DNA of 64,000 nucleotides from Hyphobacterium marinum (lineage in GTDB: Bacteria > Pseudomonadota > Alphaproteobacteria > Caulobacterales > Maricaulaceae): positions 1-64,000 of the forward strand of contig NZ_JAZDRO010000007.1 in assembly GCF_036330325.1 (NCBI RefSeq), given 5' to 3'. A program made the position numbers and the translations under genes. Under the pieces are notes generated by a model. It was not told where the DNA came from, did no database searches, and saw only the letters and a program-made list of their open reading frames with translations. Below, piece after piece: positions 1 to 8,831 of this stretch. Position 1 is the stretch's first letter, and each line of letters starts with the position of its first letter.

Positions 1-40
1 CCCCTCACCTCGATCCTCTCCCCCAAGGGGGAGAGGAAGT
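1..40. repeat. C/T-rich palindromic repeat, partial copy at window edge
   Basis: The first bases read CCCCTCACC and then a hairpin with arms CTCTCCCCC and GGGGGAGAG around a two-base loop. The same vocabulary (CCCCTCACCC and CTCCCC/GGGGAG arms) recurs near 17786-17890, 36155-36290 and, inside uvrA, 49030-49117. This copy is cut by the window edge, so its length and partner arm are unknown. The rest of the stretch up to 133 shows no gene; it should hold the promoter of the amidase, but I see no clear promoter. Confidence 0.6.
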
Positions 41-133
41 GCGCACGCTCCTGACTAGGCGGCAAGCGCATCAGCATTCTGTTCACGTCCGCGCGCTAGT
101 TTTCCCGGGAGCCATCGCTTCCGGGAGCGCGCC

Positions 134-841
134 ATGCGTCTTCAGATCTTGATCTCGATTTTCGCCGGACTGGTCTTCAGCGCGGCCGCGCATGCGCAAA
201 ACCCGGTCATAGTCGTCGATGCCGGGCATGGCGGCGAGGATGACGGGTATTATTCCTGGACCGGGCACCCCGAAGCCGAGCTGGTGCTGCGGATCGCGCA
301 GCGTATCGAGGAACGGCTAACCGCTAGCGGCGGTCTTGATGTCCGCATGACGCGATCGGGCGAGGGCGGGCCGAGTGACGAGACGCGCCTGGCCATCGCC
401 AATGCCGCCGGTGCCGATCTGATGCTGTCGATCCACGCCGATGTCGCGAGTGAACGGGCGTCTGCGCGCGGGCTGATCATCTACCGGGCGTCAGATCTCG
501 CCCGGCGTCAGGTCCTGGCGCGGACAATTGCGCTGGGGTTTGCCGCGAACGAGGCCGAAGCGGGCGCGGCGCTGGCCGACCGGCTGGGCCGCGAAGAGGC
601 TTTCATCGGCACACTGCGCGCCAGCCTGCCCGCTGATCTGCCGCTGGTCGTGGACGAGGGACGGGGCGCGCTGTTCGACGTGTTGATGGACGCGAATACG
701 CCCGCGCTCTTCGTCGAGTTTCCGTTTCTGAGCAATTCGGGGGAGGCGGTATCACCGCCGCTGGATGACAGCCAGATTGCCGTCGTCAACGCCTTTGCGG
801 ACGCAGTGATCGCCCACCACGCGGTGCCAACACCCGGCTAG
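134..841 (+). CDS. N-acetylmuramoyl-L-alanine amidase (Amidase_3), exported
   Basis: This is a 235-residue zinc amidase of the AmiA/B/C type, which cleaves the MurNAc-L-alanine bond of peptidoglycan in the periplasm. Residues 1-21 form a signal peptide ending AHA. Visible zinc-ligand motifs are VVDAGHGG (H32), the Glu-rich turn after it (E47/E49) and SIHAD (H101). The catalytic Glu lies in LFVEFPFLSN (E195). The protein is little more than the catalytic domain: there is no AMIN domain and no LysM. Its stop codon overlaps the stop of the convergent downstream gene within the tetramer CTAG. Which cell-division activator it works with is unknown; the LytM-type protein at 30418-31401 is a possible partner. 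Confidence 0.88.
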   Translation: MRLQILISIFAGLVFSAAAHAQNPVIVVDAGHGGEDDGYYSWTGHPEAELVLRIAQRIEERLTASGGLDVRMTRSGEGGPSDETRLAIANAAGADLMLSIHADVASERASARGLIIYRASDLARRQVLARTIALGFAANEAEAGAALADRLGREEAFIGTLRASLPADLPLVVDEGRGALFDVLMDANTPALFVEFPFLSNSGEAVSPPLDDSQIAVVNAFADAVIAHHAVPTPG

Positions 842-1812
842 TCAAACGGGTTGTCCGGCTCAAGCCGGAAGCTCTGTCGTGAGACGACTTCCCAGCCATT
901 CTCGGTCAGCTCCTCGGTCACGCTCTCATAGCCGTCTTCGGTGATATTCGAGTAGCGGCCGCGGAAGCGCCGGGTGACACCGTCATTGCCGGTATAGGTT
1001 TCGTCGCCAAAGACGATGCCGTCCTCGGCCGCCTCTCCGGTACCGTCCGACACGCCGTTGATGGAATTGAAATAGCGAAAGTGAAGCTGTCCGCTCGCGT
1101 CGGTGTGGAAGAGCGTCTCGCCGGTATAGTCGGTCGGACCGGGGACAATGTGCCGGTCGCGGACGTGCACGCCGAAAACCGTAGAAAAGCAATGGATATC
1201 GAGGGATTCACTGCCCTCGAAGACGGCAGTCCAGCACTGGCCGATCAAGGGGCCAAAGGCTTCAATCGTACTGCCGCGCGGATAGTCGCCGCCTGCTCCC
1301 GGATCAAAGTCCGATACCGGTCCGGCGCGTGTGAACGAGCGCGGTTCTTCAGTGTTCCAGCCACCATAGTCCTCGCCAAGAAACTGCTCGCGCACGAAGA
1401 CGGCCTCATCCCCGCTGACCGCGCCCCAGTGGATGCGAAGCTGCAGCCCGCCGTCCCAGTCATTGTAGCTGTAGAGAACCGGCGCACCGTCGATAATGGC
1501 CCCGTCGCTGTCCACCACACCGCCCGTGTTGTTGAGATAGCGCGAGATGATGCGCTCCTCGGCGGCGTTCCAGTGCAGGATTTCTTCGCCATAATGCATG
1601 CCGTGCGGGCCCGCGACCGAATGGAGGATGCGCACAGACCCGGTCTCCAGCTCGTCGAAACAATAGGTTTCCGGTTCCGGTAGCTCATTGAGCGGGGCCG
1701 ACCAGCAGGATCCCAGATAGGGCGCGAATGCGTCGGTCAGGGGTGAGTCCGCTTCGGCGGCCACCGCTGTGAGGCCTGCGGCCAGTGCTGCGCCTGCGAT
1801 TGTCGCCTTCAT
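838..1812 (-). CDS. secreted protein made of two copies of one domain, function unknown
   Basis: This 324-residue protein has a signal peptide (about residues 1-21) followed by two related blocks, about 30-160 and 185-320. Both start with G-x-CW (GSCWSAPL, GQCWTAVF), have a second Cys in YCF/HCF, then a stretch ending YGEEILHW or YTGETLFH, then SRYLNNTGGV or FRYFNSINGV. They end in Arg/Phe-rich strands, which gives a lipocalin-like beta pattern. I read this as an internal duplication of a beta-barrel-like domain with a conserved Cys pair. I do not recognise the family. Its ATG overlaps the stop of the LOG gene upstream (ATGA), so the two are probably cotranscribed. Confidence 0.75.
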   Translation of the reverse strand: MKATIAGAALAAGLTAVAAEADSPLTDAFAPYLGSCWSAPLNELPEPETYCFDELETGSVRILHSVAGPHGMHYGEEILHWNAAEERIISRYLNNTGGVVDSDGAIIDGAPVLYSYNDWDGGLQLRIHWGAVSGDEAVFVREQFLGEDYGGWNTEEPRSFTRAGPVSDFDPGAGGDYPRGSTIEAFGPLIGQCWTAVFEGSESLDIHCFSTVFGVHVRDRHIVPGPTDYTGETLFHTDASGQLHFRYFNSINGVSDGTGEAAEDGIVFGDETYTGNDGVTRRFRGRYSNITEDGYESVTEELTENGWEVVSRQSFRLEPDNPFD

Positions 1813-2378
1813 GCCGCGTCTCCCGAATCGCCCAACTCGCTCATCAGGTGCCGGACCGCCGTGCTTGCATCGGTCTCAATCAGGACCTCTCCGGAGAAGC
1901 CGGGCGGGGTGAAGCCCTCCTGTTCGGTGCGCTGAAGCAGGCTGAAAACCGGATCCCAGAAACCGCCGACATTCAGGAACGCCACGGGTTTTTTCTGCAG
2001 ACCGAGCCGGTTGCGCGAGAGCACGTCGAAGATTTCCTCCAGCGTGCCGACGCCTCCGGGCAGAATCAGAAACGCATCCGATTCGTTGATCAGGATGTTT
2101 TTCCGCGTCGACATCGTGGTGACGATACGGGTCTCGGCTTTTTCAAGAAGGCCTTCGTGCTTGATCATGAATTCCGGAATCACGCCGAGGACGGGCCCGT
2201 CGAGATCGAGCGCGGATTGGGCGGCGATCCCCATCAGGCCGACATCCCCGCCGCCATAGACAAGGCGGGCACCGGCGCGGGCGATGGCTTCACCCGCGGC
2301 CTTGGCCCCGTCGGCATAGGTCTGGCTTGCCCCCTTCGCCGAACCGCAAAAGACGCCGATTGACCAAAGTTTCGCCAT
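1809..2378 (-). CDS. LOG family protein (TIGR00730-type nucleoside monophosphate phosphoribohydrolase)
   Basis: This 189-residue Rossmann-fold enzyme belongs to the Lonely Guy family, which hydrolyses nucleoside 5'-monophosphates (cytokinin riboside monophosphates in plants) to base and ribose 5-phosphate. The family glycine-rich motif PGGVGTLEE is at 107-115. The catalytic Arg motif reads STRK at 90-93, where many members have MHxRK. The N-terminal strand with VFCGSA (9-13) is typical. Length matches the family. It is the first gene of a two-gene unit with the duplicated-domain secreted protein and is transcribed away from the LysM gene. The physiological substrate in bacteria is not certain. 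Confidence 0.85.
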   Translation of the reverse strand: MAKLWSIGVFCGSAKGASQTYADGAKAAGEAIARAGARLVYGGGDVGLMGIAAQSALDLDGPVLGVIPEFMIKHEGLLEKAETRIVTTMSTRKNILINESDAFLILPGGVGTLEEIFDVLSRNRLGLQKKPVAFLNVGGFWDPVFSLLQRTEQEGFTPPGFSGEVLIETDASTAVRHLMSELGDSGDAA

Positions 2379-2496
2379 GTCCTGGATGCCTTCTCATGTT
2401 GACGTGAGTGTCAGGTTATTGCGTGAATCGGCGCGGCGCGAGTTTTGCGAGCGGCTTTTTGCGCAGTCTGCGTTGCGCCAGATCGGGAGGTCCCCC

Positions 2497-3498
2497 ATGA
2501 CCGCCATGCGGTCCCTTATCATTGCCGGCATTCTTGCCGCTGCGGCCATCATTGCCGCAATCATCTACATCACCACGAGAACCGGTGGTGACGATGCGGC
2601 CGTGGACCCGGCAAGCACGGCGCAAAATGCGCCCGGGCCTCTCATTGATGACGCGGTCACGACCACTGCCCCGCCCAGTTTTGACATTGTCCGGGTCGAT
2701 CCGCGCGGCACCGCGGTCATTGCGGGCCGTGGCGCACCCGGAGCCGTCGTGGCTGTCCTGGGTGACAATGAGGAAATTGCACGCGCGGACGTCGATGATC
2801 GCGGCGAGTGGGTAATCATTCTCGATGAGCCGCTTCCGGCCGGCTCTCTGGAACTCGGCCTGCTGATGACGATGCCGGACGGTCGCGAGGTTCGCTCCGA
2901 ACAGGTTGTCATTGTCTCCATCCCTGAAAGCCGGGATGAGACGCCGCTGGTGGTGCTTGGCCGTCCCGGCGAGGCGAGCCGCGTGCTGCAGGGGCCAGTC
3001 GACGGTATCGAGATGGGACCACTGGCGCTGGAAACCGTCGATTATGACGAGGCCGGCGGCGTGATTTTTTCGGGTCGGGCAGACCCCGACATGCGCGTTC
3101 GCGTGATTGCCAATGGCTCGACGATCGGCGAAACGACGGTCGGTTCGGACGGGCGCTGGACCGTGCGGGCGGGCGATACGCTGGCACCGGGGCTTTACGA
3201 CCTGCAAATCGACATGCTCGGCCCGGACGGGCGGGTCCTGGCTGTCATCGCCTTGCCCTTCGAGCGGGCGGCACCGGGCGCAGTCAATCTCGGGCCGGAC
3301 AGCGTGGTGGTTCAACCGGGCAACAGCCTGTGGCGGATTGCGCGCCGCCTCTACGGATCGGGCGTGCAATACACGGTGATCTATCAGGCCAATCGCGACC
3401 AGATCCGCGACCCCGACATGATTTATCCCGGCCAGGTCTTCACCACGCCCTCGCAGGGTGATGACTATCCGGCCGAGGACTTGACTGACGACGGCTAG
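2497..3498 (+). CDS. membrane-anchored protein with Ig-like domains and a C-terminal LysM domain
   Basis: I place the start at 2497, where ATG follows GGGAGG by six bases and gives an immediate membrane anchor; upstream codons in the same frame lack these signs. The protein is 333 residues. Residues 5-25 are one transmembrane helix, followed by a Pro/Ala/Thr linker. Two Ig-like beta domains come next (about 55-135 and 185-260, each with a G-RADP/G-GAPG turn and a DGRW/RGEW strand). A LysM domain occupies about 269-318 (NSLWRIARRLYGSG...IYPGQVF). LysM binds peptidoglycan, so the protein probably tethers the inner membrane to the wall. The last 15 residues are acidic. The exact role is unknown. 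Confidence 0.82.
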   Translation: MTAMRSLIIAGILAAAAIIAAIIYITTRTGGDDAAVDPASTAQNAPGPLIDDAVTTTAPPSFDIVRVDPRGTAVIAGRGAPGAVVAVLGDNEEIARADVDDRGEWVIILDEPLPAGSLELGLLMTMPDGREVRSEQVVIVSIPESRDETPLVVLGRPGEASRVLQGPVDGIEMGPLALETVDYDEAGGVIFSGRADPDMRVRVIANGSTIGETTVGSDGRWTVRAGDTLAPGLYDLQIDMLGPDGRVLAVIALPFERAAPGAVNLGPDSVVVQPGNSLWRIARRLYGSGVQYTVIYQANRDQIRDPDMIYPGQVFTTPSQGDDYPAEDLTDDG

Positions 3499-3538
3499 GC
3501 ACTGGCGTGTCGCGTCAGCCCACCCTATGTGAGGGCGG

Positions 3539-5404
3539 ATGAGCGACACCCCTGCCGATCCGAACACCGACACCCCGCCATCGGTGGGGCTCGCCTCTGC
3601 TTTCGGGCGGCTGATCGCGCTGCTTGCATCCCCCGACATGCGCAAATGGCGGCCGCGCATGGTGCTGGCGCTGGTCCTGACCATTGCGGCCAAGGGATTC
3701 GCCGTTGCCGCACCGGTCTTCTTCGGTGAGGGCGTGAATGCCATTACCGAACGCACGGCAGACGTCGCGGTGTGGAGCTTCATCGCCGCCTTCCTGATCT
3801 ATGCCGGCGCGCGTTTCATGAGTGTCGGTGCCCCGCAATTGCGCGACGCCATGTTCGCACCAGTCAGCCAGGACGTGCAGCGCCTGATCGCGGTCCGCGC
3901 CTTCGGCCATGTCCAGCGCCTGTCGCTGAATTTCCACCAGACCAAGCGCACCGGCGCGCTCAACCGGATCATCGATCGCGGCGCGCGGGCGGTCGACTTC
4001 CTGTTGCGCTTTCTGGTTTTCAATATCGGGCCGACCGTGTTCGAACTGTTACTCGCCGCGGGCGTGATGGGCGTCGCCTATGGCTGGGAATTCCCCGTCA
4101 TCGCGGTGGTCACGGTCGCGGCGTATGCACTGGCGACGTTCTCGGTCACCGAATGGCGGGTGAAGCTGCGCCGGGTGATGAACGAAGCCGACAACGAGGC
4201 CAATGCCCGCGCGGTTGATGCGCTGATCAATTTCGAGACGGTGAAAGCCTTCGCCGCCGAAGCGCGCGAAACCGACCGCTATGACGGCGCGCTGCGGCGC
4301 TATGCCGATGCGGCGGCGCGCTCGCAATCCTCGCTGGCGCTCCTCAACGGGCTGCAGGCGCTCGTGATGAATGCCGGCTTGTTGGCGATGGCGCTCGTCG
4401 CGGGTCTCAAAGCCTGGAACGGGACTCTGCAAGCGGGTGATGTGGCGGCAGTGACGCTGATCCTGATGAATATCTATCAGCCGCTGAATATTCTCGGCTG
4501 GGCCTATCGCGAGATCAAGCAGGCGACGGTCGATCTTGAACGCGTGTTCCAGACCCTTGCCCTGAAACCTGACGTCGCCGACGCCGCAGATGCGATGGAT
4601 GCCGCTATCCCGCACGGCGCGATCCGGTTCGAGGACGTGCGCTTTGCCCATGAAGGCCGAGAGCGCTCGGTTGACGGAGTCAGTTTTGATATCCCGGCTG
4701 GCAGTTTCGTCGGCGTGTGCGGCCCGTCGGGCGCCGGCAAATCGACCCTGCTGAAACTGCTCTTCCGCTTCTATGATCCGTCAGGCGGGCGTATCGAAAT
4801 CGACGGGCAGGATCTGCGCCATGTCCGGCAGGACAGTCTGCGCGCCAATCTGGGCCTGGTGCCCCAGGACGTGGTCCTCTTCAATGACACGCTGCGCGCC
4901 AACATCCTCTACAGCGCGCCACACGCGGACGACGCGGCAGTCATGGAGGCCGCTGACCGGGCGCGGCTGGGCGACTTCATCCGCAAGCTGCCGAACGGTC
5001 TCGATACGCAGGTCGGAGAACGTGGCCTGAAACTCTCCGGCGGCGAGAAACAGCGCGTCGGTGTCGCCCGCGCGATCCTGAAAGATCCGAAAATCCTGGT
5101 GCTCGACGAAGCAACGTCCGCGCTCGACTCCGAGACCGAACGCGAGGTTCAGGCTGCGCTGAAGGAAGCCGCGAAGGGGCGCACGACCGTCGCGGTCGCG
5201 CACCGCCTGTCCACGATTGCCGGTGCCGATACCATTCTCGTCCTCGAGGACGGGCATATCGCCGAGACCGGCACGCATGACGAACTCATCGCGCGCGGCG
5301 GTCTCTATGCCACGATGTGGAAACGCCAGGCCGAGGCGGGGGAGGTGTCTGCATCGCGAATGCCGCAGGACCGGCGTCCTCTCAACACCAGAGCAGAGAG
5401 CTAG
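3539..5404 (+). CDS. ABC exporter of the Atm1/HMT class (fused membrane and ATPase domains)
   Basis: This 621-residue half-transporter has six predicted transmembrane helices (about 38-330) followed by an ATPase domain with Walker A GPSGAGKST at 395-403, signature LSGGEKQRV from 499 and Walker B ILVLDEATSALD near 519-530. The Atm1 hallmarks are present: a LNFHQTKRTG coupling segment (family usually LxFHLxRxTG) and NFETVKAF (family NYETVKYF). Alphaproteobacterial Atm1 exports glutathione-linked compounds or metal conjugates; in mitochondria the homologue supports cytosolic Fe-S assembly. It stands alone here, with a palindromic repeat between it and the convergent VWA gene. The substrate is inferred from family only. 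Confidence 0.9.
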   Translation: MSDTPADPNTDTPPSVGLASAFGRLIALLASPDMRKWRPRMVLALVLTIAAKGFAVAAPVFFGEGVNAITERTADVAVWSFIAAFLIYAGARFMSVGAPQLRDAMFAPVSQDVQRLIAVRAFGHVQRLSLNFHQTKRTGALNRIIDRGARAVDFLLRFLVFNIGPTVFELLLAAGVMGVAYGWEFPVIAVVTVAAYALATFSVTEWRVKLRRVMNEADNEANARAVDALINFETVKAFAAEARETDRYDGALRRYADAAARSQSSLALLNGLQALVMNAGLLAMALVAGLKAWNGTLQAGDVAAVTLILMNIYQPLNILGWAYREIKQATVDLERVFQTLALKPDVADAADAMDAAIPHGAIRFEDVRFAHEGRERSVDGVSFDIPAGSFVGVCGPSGAGKSTLLKLLFRFYDPSGGRIEIDGQDLRHVRQDSLRANLGLVPQDVVLFNDTLRANILYSAPHADDAAVMEAADRARLGDFIRKLPNGLDTQVGERGLKLSGGEKQRVGVARAILKDPKILVLDEATSALDSETEREVQAALKEAAKGRTTVAVAHRLSTIAGADTILVLEDGHIAETGTHDELIARGGLYATMWKRQAEAGEVSASRMPQDRRPLNTRAES

Positions 5405-5417
5405 CATTCCAATGTTG

Positions 5418-5512
5418 CCATCCCGGATGCGTAGCGGTCCGGGACCTGAAACCAGGAGCCTGACGTTCGAGGTCCCGGCTCAGCGCCGCTGACGCGGCTT
5501 GGCCGGGATGAC
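5418..5512. repeat. CCGGGACC-type palindromic intergenic repeat
   Basis: The gap between two convergent genes holds an inverted repeat. The left part runs TCCCGGATGCG...CCGGGACCTG, and the right part GAGGTCCCGGCTC...TTGGCCGGGA. A second copy with the same inner core (CCGGGACCTC / GGCCCCGGCTC...GGCTTGGCCGGG) is at 7566-7652, and a half copy is near 57620-57665. Position and symmetry fit a bidirectional transcription terminator or REP-like element. Confidence 0.7.
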
Positions 5513-5560
5513 ACACTGAATAACCAACGGGTATCGTGGCGCGCGTCTCCTACCCCCACA

Positions 5561-7438
5561 TCAATCCTCGAAGAAGCCGACCGTGGTGACTTCTTCGGAA
5601 ATGATGGTCGCGGCGACCTCGCCGCCGGCTGTTACGACGCGGTAGTCGCCCGGAGCGAGCACGACCGGGTCACCACCTGTGAGGCCCGACGCGACGGTCT
5701 CACCGTCCTCATCGACCACCTCAAAACGGGTGGCAACCGCACGGGTCATGGCCTCGGCAAGTCCGTCCGCATCGGCGGCACTGAAATACTCGCCGCCACC
5801 TGCCGCCGCCCAGCTTTCAAACGTGCGGGCAAGGTCAGCATCATCAATGGCAAAGCCAACGATATTGACGCGGATATCCCAGCCGAGTTCGCGCAGGGCC
5901 TGGATCTGGACCTCCGCATCACCATCGCAGGTCTCCTCGCCATCGGTCAGAACCACGAGGACGCGCTGGCCCGGAACATCGGCGAGATCGCTGCGGACAT
6001 GGCCGATCGACGCTCCAATGGGTGTGCGGGCAAGGTTCATCGCATTGACACCGGCTATCGTTGACGTCACCGCGCCCGCGTCGAGCGGACCGAGCGGAAT
6101 CTCCAGGTCGGTCCGGCAGGAATCGGCTTCGCGGTGCCCGAAGACGCGCAGCGCAAAGCCGGTGCCTTCCGGAATGGTGTCGGTGACGAGTTCGGTCAGG
6201 GTCGCCTTGGCGATCTCGATCCGGCGGTCTCCACCGATACGTTGCAGCATGGACCCAGATGCATCGAGAATGATCTCGACCGCATCCCCTTCACCCAGCG
6301 CAGCGCGGCCTTGTGTGACGATGAGTTCGCCCGGCGGGTTGGGTGCCGGAATGACTGTCAGGGCTTCGCGGTCCATCTCCTGCCCGCCGCGCGTGCGGTA
6401 AACTAGGTCGTAGCCGCCCAGGACTTCGGGCGCGACCAATTCGACGGCCGGCTCGTTCGGATCGACATAGCTGTAGTCGTATTCATTCCCGTCCACGTCA
6501 GCGATGAAAATCATGTCGCCGGCATTGCCGGCCCCCTCCCACGCGACTGTGAAAGGCGACCGCGCCCAAGCCTCGCCCGGACCGTCGATGTCGACGCTGG
6601 CTTCGACGATGGTGATGGGCGAACGCCCAATGACCCGGTTGTTCGAGACATAGACGACATCGAAATCGCCAAGCGTCTCGCCCACCCGAAGTGTGACAGC
6701 ATTGTCCGTGGCGTTCGTGACATAGGTGTAGCTGCCGATCCCCCGGCGGACGTCACCATCGCGGTCTGCAAAAGTGATCAGGTCACCATTGTTGTCCGGT
6801 CCGTCGAAGGTCACGGGAATGCGCCCTCCGGCATGGATCTGCGCGGGTGCCTCGACGGAAGCGGAAATGGTCCCGACAGAAATCGGATGGCGGGCGAGAA
6901 TGGTTTCGCCCGAACGGTAGATCAGGTCGTACTCGCCCGCATCAGCTGGTGCGCGCAGGCTGCGCGAGCCTTCAGTATTGTCCTGCACGTAACCGTAGGA
7001 CGTACCGCGGATATAGGCACCGTTGCGTTCCGCCCAGGTGATCGAATCGCTGCGGCTGGCCGGACCCGTCCAGCTGACCTCGAAGGTTTCGCCTGCGCCG
7101 ACCGAATCGGGGCCCGACACGGTCGCTTCGGCCATGATGACCGTTAGCGGTCGCGACGCGTGAACAGCACCCTCAAAGACATAGACCAGCACGTAGTCGC
7201 CGGGGGCTTCTGGCACCTCGATCCGTTCCGGATTGTTGCGGACATAAGCGTAGGCGGCACGCCGCGCGCCTTCCTCGGTCGGACGGATTTCCAGCATTCC
7301 GCCTGTGTCCTGCGGTGCGGTCCAGTTCACCTCGATGGCCTGGCGGATATGCGCCTGGGATGGTGCATCGAGTGTGTAGTCCTGTGCTGACGCCAGAGGC
7401 GCCAGGCCGAGCGTGATGATAAGTGCAATGAACCGCAT
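5561..7438 (-). CDS. secreted VWA-domain protein with four Ig-like repeats
   Basis: This 625-residue exported protein has a signal peptide at 1-18. Four beta repeats of about 80-85 residues follow (about 23-102, 105-188, 193-278, 282-363). Each carries a GP...F-V-W-GP strand, a middle Y-YV and a closing G-YDLVY...P-I-V strand. A von Willebrand factor A domain runs from about 385, with the metal-site motif DASGS at 392-396 and downstream TPIG and TDGEETC. It ends in a short beta tail. VWA domains with an intact metal site bind protein partners, so a surface or periplasmic adhesion or scaffold role is likely. No neighbour suggests a specific system. A possible CtrA-type site lies just upstream. 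Confidence 0.8.
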   Translation of the reverse strand: MRFIALIITLGLAPLASAQDYTLDAPSQAHIRQAIEVNWTAPQDTGGMLEIRPTEEGARRAAYAYVRNNPERIEVPEAPGDYVLVYVFEGAVHASRPLTVIMAEATVSGPDSVGAGETFEVSWTGPASRSDSITWAERNGAYIRGTSYGYVQDNTEGSRSLRAPADAGEYDLIYRSGETILARHPISVGTISASVEAPAQIHAGGRIPVTFDGPDNNGDLITFADRDGDVRRGIGSYTYVTNATDNAVTLRVGETLGDFDVVYVSNNRVIGRSPITIVEASVDIDGPGEAWARSPFTVAWEGAGNAGDMIFIADVDGNEYDYSYVDPNEPAVELVAPEVLGGYDLVYRTRGGQEMDREALTVIPAPNPPGELIVTQGRAALGEGDAVEIILDASGSMLQRIGGDRRIEIAKATLTELVTDTIPEGTGFALRVFGHREADSCRTDLEIPLGPLDAGAVTSTIAGVNAMNLARTPIGASIGHVRSDLADVPGQRVLVVLTDGEETCDGDAEVQIQALRELGWDIRVNIVGFAIDDADLARTFESWAAAGGGEYFSAADADGLAEAMTRAVATRFEVVDEDGETVASGLTGGDPVVLAPGDYRVVTAGGEVAATIISEEVTTVGFFED

Positions 7439-7461
7439 TGTCCGTCCCCGTATGTGAGCTT

Positions 7462-7477
7462 ACCGAAAGGTTAACGC
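7462..7477 (-). promoter_or_regulatory. possible CtrA box upstream of the VWA gene
   Basis: The sequence TTAC, seven bases, then TTAAC matches the CtrA consensus TTAA-N7-TTAA(C) with one mismatch. It lies 24 bases upstream of the VWA start codon. CtrA is the cell-cycle regulator of Caulobacterales-type bacteria, and PopZ in this window supports that lineage. A single near-match can occur by chance. Confidence 0.3.
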
Positions 7478-7565
7478 GGCGGGCTTCTGGCGGGAAGTAG
7501 AAAGGGGCCGGGAAAGAATACCCGCCTTCCTCCCCCATAACCGAGTGGAAGGCACAGATTCTGAA

Positions 7566-7652
7566 ATCCCGGACGGCGCAGCCGAACCGGGACCTCGAAA
7601 TGAATAAGGAGGCCCCGGCTCTGCGCCGCAAAAACGGCTTGGCCGGGGTTTC
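7566..7652. repeat. CCGGGACC-type palindromic repeat, second copy
   Basis: The left arm has ATCCCGGACGGCGCAGCCG then CCGGGACCTCG; the right arm has GAGGCCCCGGCTCTGCGCCG then GGCTTGGCCGGG. It matches the element at 5418-5512 in arm order and core. Unlike the other copies it sits between divergent genes (VWA and cupin). The rest of the 7439-7718 gap holds only the possible CtrA site and the cupin ribosome-binding site. Confidence 0.7.
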
Positions 7653-7718
7653 ACCGCGTCTCGTGTATCTTCTCCATCACAGCTAGGTTGGCCCGTGATT
7701 CAGGACAGGGACGCAGCG

Positions 7719-8216
7719 ATGGACGAACCGAAAACCAGCCGGAACGAGGAGGGCGCGTTCGAGCCCTTCGCCTGCAGTGACGTGCCCTGGACAGAGTTTT
7801 CGAAGGGATCGAAATTCGGACTGCGCTACAAGCATTTGTCGAGCTTTGGCGGGGGTAGCAAGGTCGGTGTGGCGCTCGAGGAAATCGAACCCGGCAAACA
7901 GGGCGCGCCATTTCATTATCACCTGCGGGAGGAAGAGCACCTCTTCATCCTGTCCGGAGAGCTGACGCTTCGGCTCGGATCGAAACGGTACCGGATGAAG
8001 GCGGGGGACTTTGTCTGCTTCCCCGCGGGGCAGCAGGTCGGCCATGCCATCATCAACGAGAGCGAAAAGACCTGCCGCTATCTCATCATCGGCGAGAATG
8101 ACCCGGACGAGGTCTGCGTCTATCCCGACAGCGGACGGGTCAGTGTCCGGCGCCTGGGCGAAGGCTACCGGAAGTCGGAAACGATGGACTACTGGGAGGG
8201 CGAGGACATCGGATGA
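7719..8216 (+). CDS. cupin-domain protein
   Basis: I choose the ATG at 7719, with AGGG eight bases upstream, over an in-frame GTG at 7695; this gives 165 residues. It is a single-domain cupin with the first metal motif visible as PFHYHLREEEH...G and the second half-motif around PAGQQVGHAI. Cupins of this type are small metal-dependent enzymes or sugar/metabolite-binding proteins. The sequence does not say which. The stop overlaps the start of the next gene (ATGA), so the two are probably one operon. Confidence 0.8.
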   Translation: MDEPKTSRNEEGAFEPFACSDVPWTEFSKGSKFGLRYKHLSSFGGGSKVGVALEEIEPGKQGAPFHYHLREEEHLFILSGELTLRLGSKRYRMKAGDFVCFPAGQQVGHAIINESEKTCRYLIIGENDPDEVCVYPDSGRVSVRRLGEGYRKSETMDYWEGEDIG

Positions 8217-8602
8217 TTGCCGAGATTGCCCGCTGGGTCGTTATCGCTTTCGGTCTCTGGATTGCGGCTGTCGGCGTGCTGATGGCGTCCGCGCCCCACA
8301 CAGCCCGGTCCGGCCTGGCGCGTATGGGTAGTACGCCCATCATCAATGTGACCGAACTCGGTTTGCGGCTGGTTGCCGGGCTCGCCATCTGGCTCGCGGC
8401 TGATCTGTCGCGCTGGCCGGACGGCTTCCGCGTCGCCGGCAGTTTTGTCGTGATCACGTCTGTCTTGCTGCTGGCGATTCCGCGCCGCTGGCATCATGGC
8501 TATGCCCTCTGGTGGGCCAACCGGCTAAAGCCGCTCTGGGTCCGGTTGCTGGCCCCGGCCGCCCTGATTGCAGGCGCAGTCGTGGTGTGGTCTGTCGCCT
8601 AG
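8213..8602 (+). CDS. small integral membrane protein, function unknown
   Basis: This 129-residue protein has about four hydrophobic helices (about 5-27, 43-61, 70-88, 106-127), with basic patches between helices 3 and 4 (IPRRWHHG). It overlaps the cupin gene by ATGA and is probably cotranslated with it. I do not recognise a family. Confidence 0.7.
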   Translation: MIAEIARWVVIAFGLWIAAVGVLMASAPHTARSGLARMGSTPIINVTELGLRLVAGLAIWLAADLSRWPDGFRVAGSFVVITSVLLLAIPRRWHHGYALWWANRLKPLWVRLLAPAALIAGAVVVWSVA

Positions 8603-8635
8603 GCGATCGTGTTTACAGGTCTGCGGGGAAGGGGA

Positions 8636-8711
8636 TGGCTCCTCGGGACGGGCTCGAACCGCCGACCCGGTGATTAACAGTCACCTGCTCTACCAACTGA
8701 GCTACCGAGGA
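8636..8711 (-). tRNA. tRNA-Asn (GUU)
   Basis: On the minus strand the acceptor arm TCCTCGG pairs with CCGAGGA, followed by discriminator G and an encoded CCA. The anticodon stem GGTGA/TCACC encloses the loop CTGTTAA, so the anticodon is GUU. The T-arm GGTTCGAGCC is standard. Confidence 0.95.
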
Positions 8712-8735
8712 ACATCGCGTCGAAGCGAGGAGGGC

Positions 8736-8764
8736 TTGTATCAGACGTTTCTCCGAACAGGCAA
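8736..8764 (-). promoter_or_regulatory. likely sigma-70-type promoter of tRNA-Asn
   Basis: Reading the minus strand, TTGCCT is followed by exactly 17 bases and then ATACAA, ending 25 bases upstream of the tRNA. The tRNA-Cys gene has the same layout (TTGCCG-N17-TAGATA), which supports both. Confidence 0.5.
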
Positions 8765-8800
8765 GCGCCGGGCTGCGACACATTGCACATCAGCCCAAAG

Positions 8801-8831
8801 AAAAATCGGGAGCCCTTGAAAAGGGCCCCCG
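8801..8831 (-). terminator. intrinsic terminator on the minus strand
   Basis: The plus strand shows an 11-base-pair hairpin at 8807-8831, arms CGGGAGCCCTT and AAGGGCCCCCG with loop GAA and one mismatch. On the minus strand the hairpin is followed by ATTTTTCTTT, the layout of a Rho-independent terminator. No protein gene reads into it from that side. Confidence 0.7.
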
